A stretch of 7,405 nt of DNA from DASUMF01 sp040510575. Its GTDB lineage: Bacteria; Actinomycetota; Acidimicrobiia; IMCC26256; DASPTH01. Each line of letters starts with the position of its first letter. The first letter of the stretch is position 1. The position numbers and the translations under genes were made by a program. Of the stretch, positions 6,176-7,405 are shown one piece after another. The stretch is from assembly GCA_040510575.1 (NCBI GenBank), contig JBEVIU010000111.1, positions 1 to 7,405 of the forward strand. Reading direction: 5' to 3'. The notes beneath the pieces were generated by a model. The model saw only the letters and a program-made list of their open reading frames with translations, was not told where the DNA came from and made no database searches.

Positions 6176-6209
6176 ACCCTTTCCACTCGAAGACCCTTTC
6201 CGCTCGAAG
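6176..6209. repeat. Two-copy 17-bp tandem repeat, candidate response-regulator operator
   Basis: ACCCTTTCCACTCGAAG at 6176-6192 is followed directly by ACCCTTTCCGCTCGAAG at 6193-6209, with one mismatch in 17. A weaker trace (CCCTGTCC) begins at 6210. OmpR/PhoB-family regulators bind tandem direct repeats, and this pair lies 52-85 bp before the regulator start and about 123-156 bp before the divergent gene start. The period of 17 differs from the 11-bp spacing of the PhoB box, so the assignment is an inference. Confidence 0.7.
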
Positions 6210-6320
6210 CCCTGTCCCCGCTGCGAGATCCGTGCGCGCTCGTGCCGTCCTGGGTCCTTCGTCACAGTCGCTCCACCCGGCCCCCCGACGCGCCGATACA
6301 CCCGGGGTCACGGAACGGCT

Positions 6321-6326
6321 GGGAGA
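6321..6326 (+). promoter_or_regulatory. Shine-Dalgarno of the small exported-protein gene
   Basis: GGGAGA lies 5 nt before the ATG at 6332. It is the main evidence that this short frame is a real gene and fixes its start within a longer antisense-derived open frame. Confidence 0.7.
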
Positions 6327-6331
6327 GACAC

Positions 6332-6556
6332 ATGGTCAGACGGAAGGCAGCGGCGATCGCGGGGGCGGCCGCGCTCACCACGTTCGCGGCGACGGTCGGG
6401 CTCGGCGCGAACTTCGGGCTGTTCGGCCTCACGCAACCCGACTCGCGCATGGGTCATCTCGACGGGGCGCGCGCGATCTCCGCGGTGCAGACTCCCCCGC
6501 CCGCCATCACGGCGTCGGTCGCGCCGGTCGAGCCGACCCACATGCCCGACGACTGA
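6332..6556 (+). CDS. Small membrane-anchored or exported protein of unknown function
   Basis: A 74-residue protein. The N-terminus MVRRK is positively charged and is followed by a hydrophobic, alanine-rich stretch at about 6-34 ending in GANFGLFGL, which reads as a signal peptide or signal anchor. No clear cleavage site and no lipobox cysteine are seen; the protein has no cysteine at all. The remaining 40 residues (TQPDSRMGHLDG, then a Pro/Thr/Ala-rich tail ending THMPDD) look unstructured and would lie outside the membrane. A good Shine-Dalgarno precedes the ATG. The gene diverges from the response regulator and ends 8 bp from the convergent rluD gene, so it is a single-gene unit. Its position suggests it is a target or accessory of the two-component system, but that is inference. 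I do not recognise the family. Confidence 0.72.
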   Translation: MVRRKAAAIAGAAALTTFAATVGLGANFGLFGLTQPDSRMGHLDGARAISAVQTPPPAITASVAPVEPTHMPDD

Positions 6557-6564
6557 ACGCCCGG

Positions 6565-7405
6565 TCAGCGCAGGCGATCGAGCACCGCGGTGAGCTCCTC
6601 GGGGAGCGGCTCCTCGATCCTCACCGGCGTACCGTCGATCGGGTGCGCGAACGCCAGCGCCGCGGCATGGAGGAACGGACGATCGATCGTGAACCCCGAT
6701 CGGGCGCCGCTGTACGCGGCATCACCGACCACCGGGTGGCCGATCGCCTGGAGGTGGACGCGGATCTGGTGGGTGCGCCCCGTCTCCAGCGCACAGTGCA
6801 CGAGCGACACGACCGGTTCCGAGTACTCGGCGCGCACCTCGTAGGCAGTCCGCGCGCGACGACCTCCCTCGCGCACCGCCATGCGAGTGGGCCGGCGGAT
6901 CGAACGGCCGATCGGCGCGTCGACGACGCCTCGCGGTGACGCGAGATGACCCCACACCAGCGCGAGGTACTCGCGCTCCACGTCGTGCGCGGCGAGCGCC
7001 TCGACCAGCGCGGAGTACGCGGCCTGCGAGCGCGCCACCGCCAACAACCCGCTCGTGTCGCGGTCGAGGCGGTGCACGATCCCGGGACGCGCCGGGTCGC
7101 CGACGCCCGCCAGCTCCGGGTACCGGTCGAGCAAGCCGTTCGCGAGCGTGCCGTCGGGGTGGCCCGCGCCGGGATGGACCACGAGCCCCGCGGGCTTGTC
7201 CACCACGATCACGGCGTCGTCCTCGGCCACGACGACGACCGGCACGGGCTGCGCGACCGGCGGCCCGGCGGCCGCGGGCTCGCCCCGCACCTCCACCACC
7301 TCGTCCTCCGCCAGCCGGCGGCTCTTCGCCACCGCGACCCCGTCGACGAGCACCAGCCCGTCGTCGACGAGGGTCTGCACCTCGGCGCGCGACCACCCGG
7401 TGAGG
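6565..7405 (-). CDS. rluD: RluD-type 23S rRNA pseudouridine synthase, 5' end cut by window edge
   Basis: An RluA/RluD-family enzyme converting uridines to pseudouridine in RNA; RluD itself modifies helix 69 of 23S rRNA. The minus strand is open from the right edge, giving 279 visible residues. These begin inside the N-terminal S4 RNA-binding domain (LTGWSRAEVQTLVDDGLVLVDG), so roughly 20-30 residues are missing. The GTG at 7380 is an internal valine, not a start. Catalytic-domain motifs: VIVVDKPAGLVVHPG (motif I), RPGIVHRLDRDTSGLL (motif II) with the catalytic aspartate encoded at 7063-7065, PTRMAV, and ETGRTHQIRVHL (motif III). The C-terminus, PIDGTPVRIEEPLPEEL, is normal for the family. In Mycobacterium and many other actinobacteria this gene follows lspA and precedes dnaE on the same strand, as the orientation here suggests. 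The exact target uridines are not readable from sequence. Confidence 0.93.
   Translation of the reverse strand, partial: LTGWSRAEVQTLVDDGLVLVDGVAVAKSRRLAEDEVVEVRGEPAAAGPPVAQPVPVVVVAEDDAVIVVDKPAGLVVHPGAGHPDGTLANGLLDRYPELAGVGDPARPGIVHRLDRDTSGLLAVARSQAAYSALVEALAAHDVEREYLALVWGHLASPRGVVDAPIGRSIRRPTRMAVREGGRRARTAYEVRAEYSEPVVSLVHCALETGRTHQIRVHLQAIGHPVVGDAAYSGARSGFTIDRPFLHAAALAFAHPIDGTPVRIEEPLPEELTAVLDRLR

Larger units (their letters stand above)
6125..6331. promoter_or_regulatory. Divergent promoter region between the two-component operon and the small exported-protein gene
   Basis: A 207-bp gap between two outward-facing genes, so it must hold at least the promoter of each unless one is read through from elsewhere. 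It contains the 17-bp tandem repeat at 6176-6209 and the two start-proximal Shine-Dalgarno sites. I could not identify a convincing -35/-10 pair on either strand. Confidence 0.55.

Noticed and set aside
5399..6331. The upstream part of the plus-strand open frame that ends at 6556
   Set aside because: It is antisense to the response regulator. Only the last 74 codons, which have their own Shine-Dalgarno and signal-like N-terminus, look genuine.
7378..7380. GTG as the start of the pseudouridine synthase gene
   Set aside because: The frame continues upstream to the window edge as part of a recognisable S4 domain (LTGWSRAEVQTL), so this is an internal valine and the true start lies outside the window.
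6936..7403. A plus-strand Arg/Pro-rich open frame at the right edge
   Set aside because: It is antisense to rluD, has extreme Arg/Pro/Ala bias and no ribosome binding site or domain.

Overview
The window is very GC-rich, with dense, mostly short-gapped coding on both strands. It contains no rRNA, tRNA, CRISPR or mobile-element signature that I can see. The DnaE sequence has the actinobacterial (DnaE1) character: an N-terminal HLHLHTEFSMLDG PHP motif, a complete set of PHP metal ligands, and a DRKNGRKPVSYYHADLEEI stretch at the truncated edge. The order rluD then dnaE, both on the minus strand, matches the lspA-rluD-dnaE neighbourhood known from Mycobacterium and relatives. I infer a high-GC Actinomycetota chromosome. 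A lineage such as Acidimicrobiia is possible, but the sequence alone does not prove it.

Layout by coordinate. 1-2053 (minus) is the N-terminal 684 residues of the replicative DNA polymerase III alpha subunit, cut by the left edge. 2054-2154 is a short intergenic gap with three DnaA-box-like 9-mers and a perfect 8-bp inverted repeat. 2155-3273 (minus) is an alkaline-phosphatase-superfamily (nucleotide pyrophosphatase/phosphodiesterase-like) hydrolase. 3274-3493 is a divergent intergenic region whose right end carries a 20-bp tandem repeat. 3494-3916 (plus) is an Rrf2-family regulator whose first codons are part of the last repeat copy. 3892-5400 (minus) is a membrane sensor histidine kinase and 5423-6124 (minus) its OmpR/PhoB-type response regulator; together they form a two-gene operon, response regulator first. 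6125-6331 is a divergent promoter region with a 17-bp tandem repeat. 6332-6556 (plus) is a small, probably membrane-anchored or exported protein of unknown function. 6565-7405 (minus) is an RluD-type 23S rRNA pseudouridine synthase, cut at its 5' end by the right edge.

The backbone is housekeeping (rluD, dnaE). Between these two genes lies a regulatory block: a two-component system facing a small exported protein, and an Rrf2 regulator facing a phosphatase. The most unusual signals are non-coding. Upstream of the Rrf2 gene, the 20-bp repeat creates a staircase of 7-codon mini-ORFs, each ending in TGA overlapping the next start codon (ATGA, then GTGA), the last step being the Rrf2 start itself. 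The dnaE leader has a cluster of DnaA-box-like sites. The two-component promoter region has a two-copy tandem repeat that is a candidate operator. I did not see an obvious new defence or biosynthetic system.
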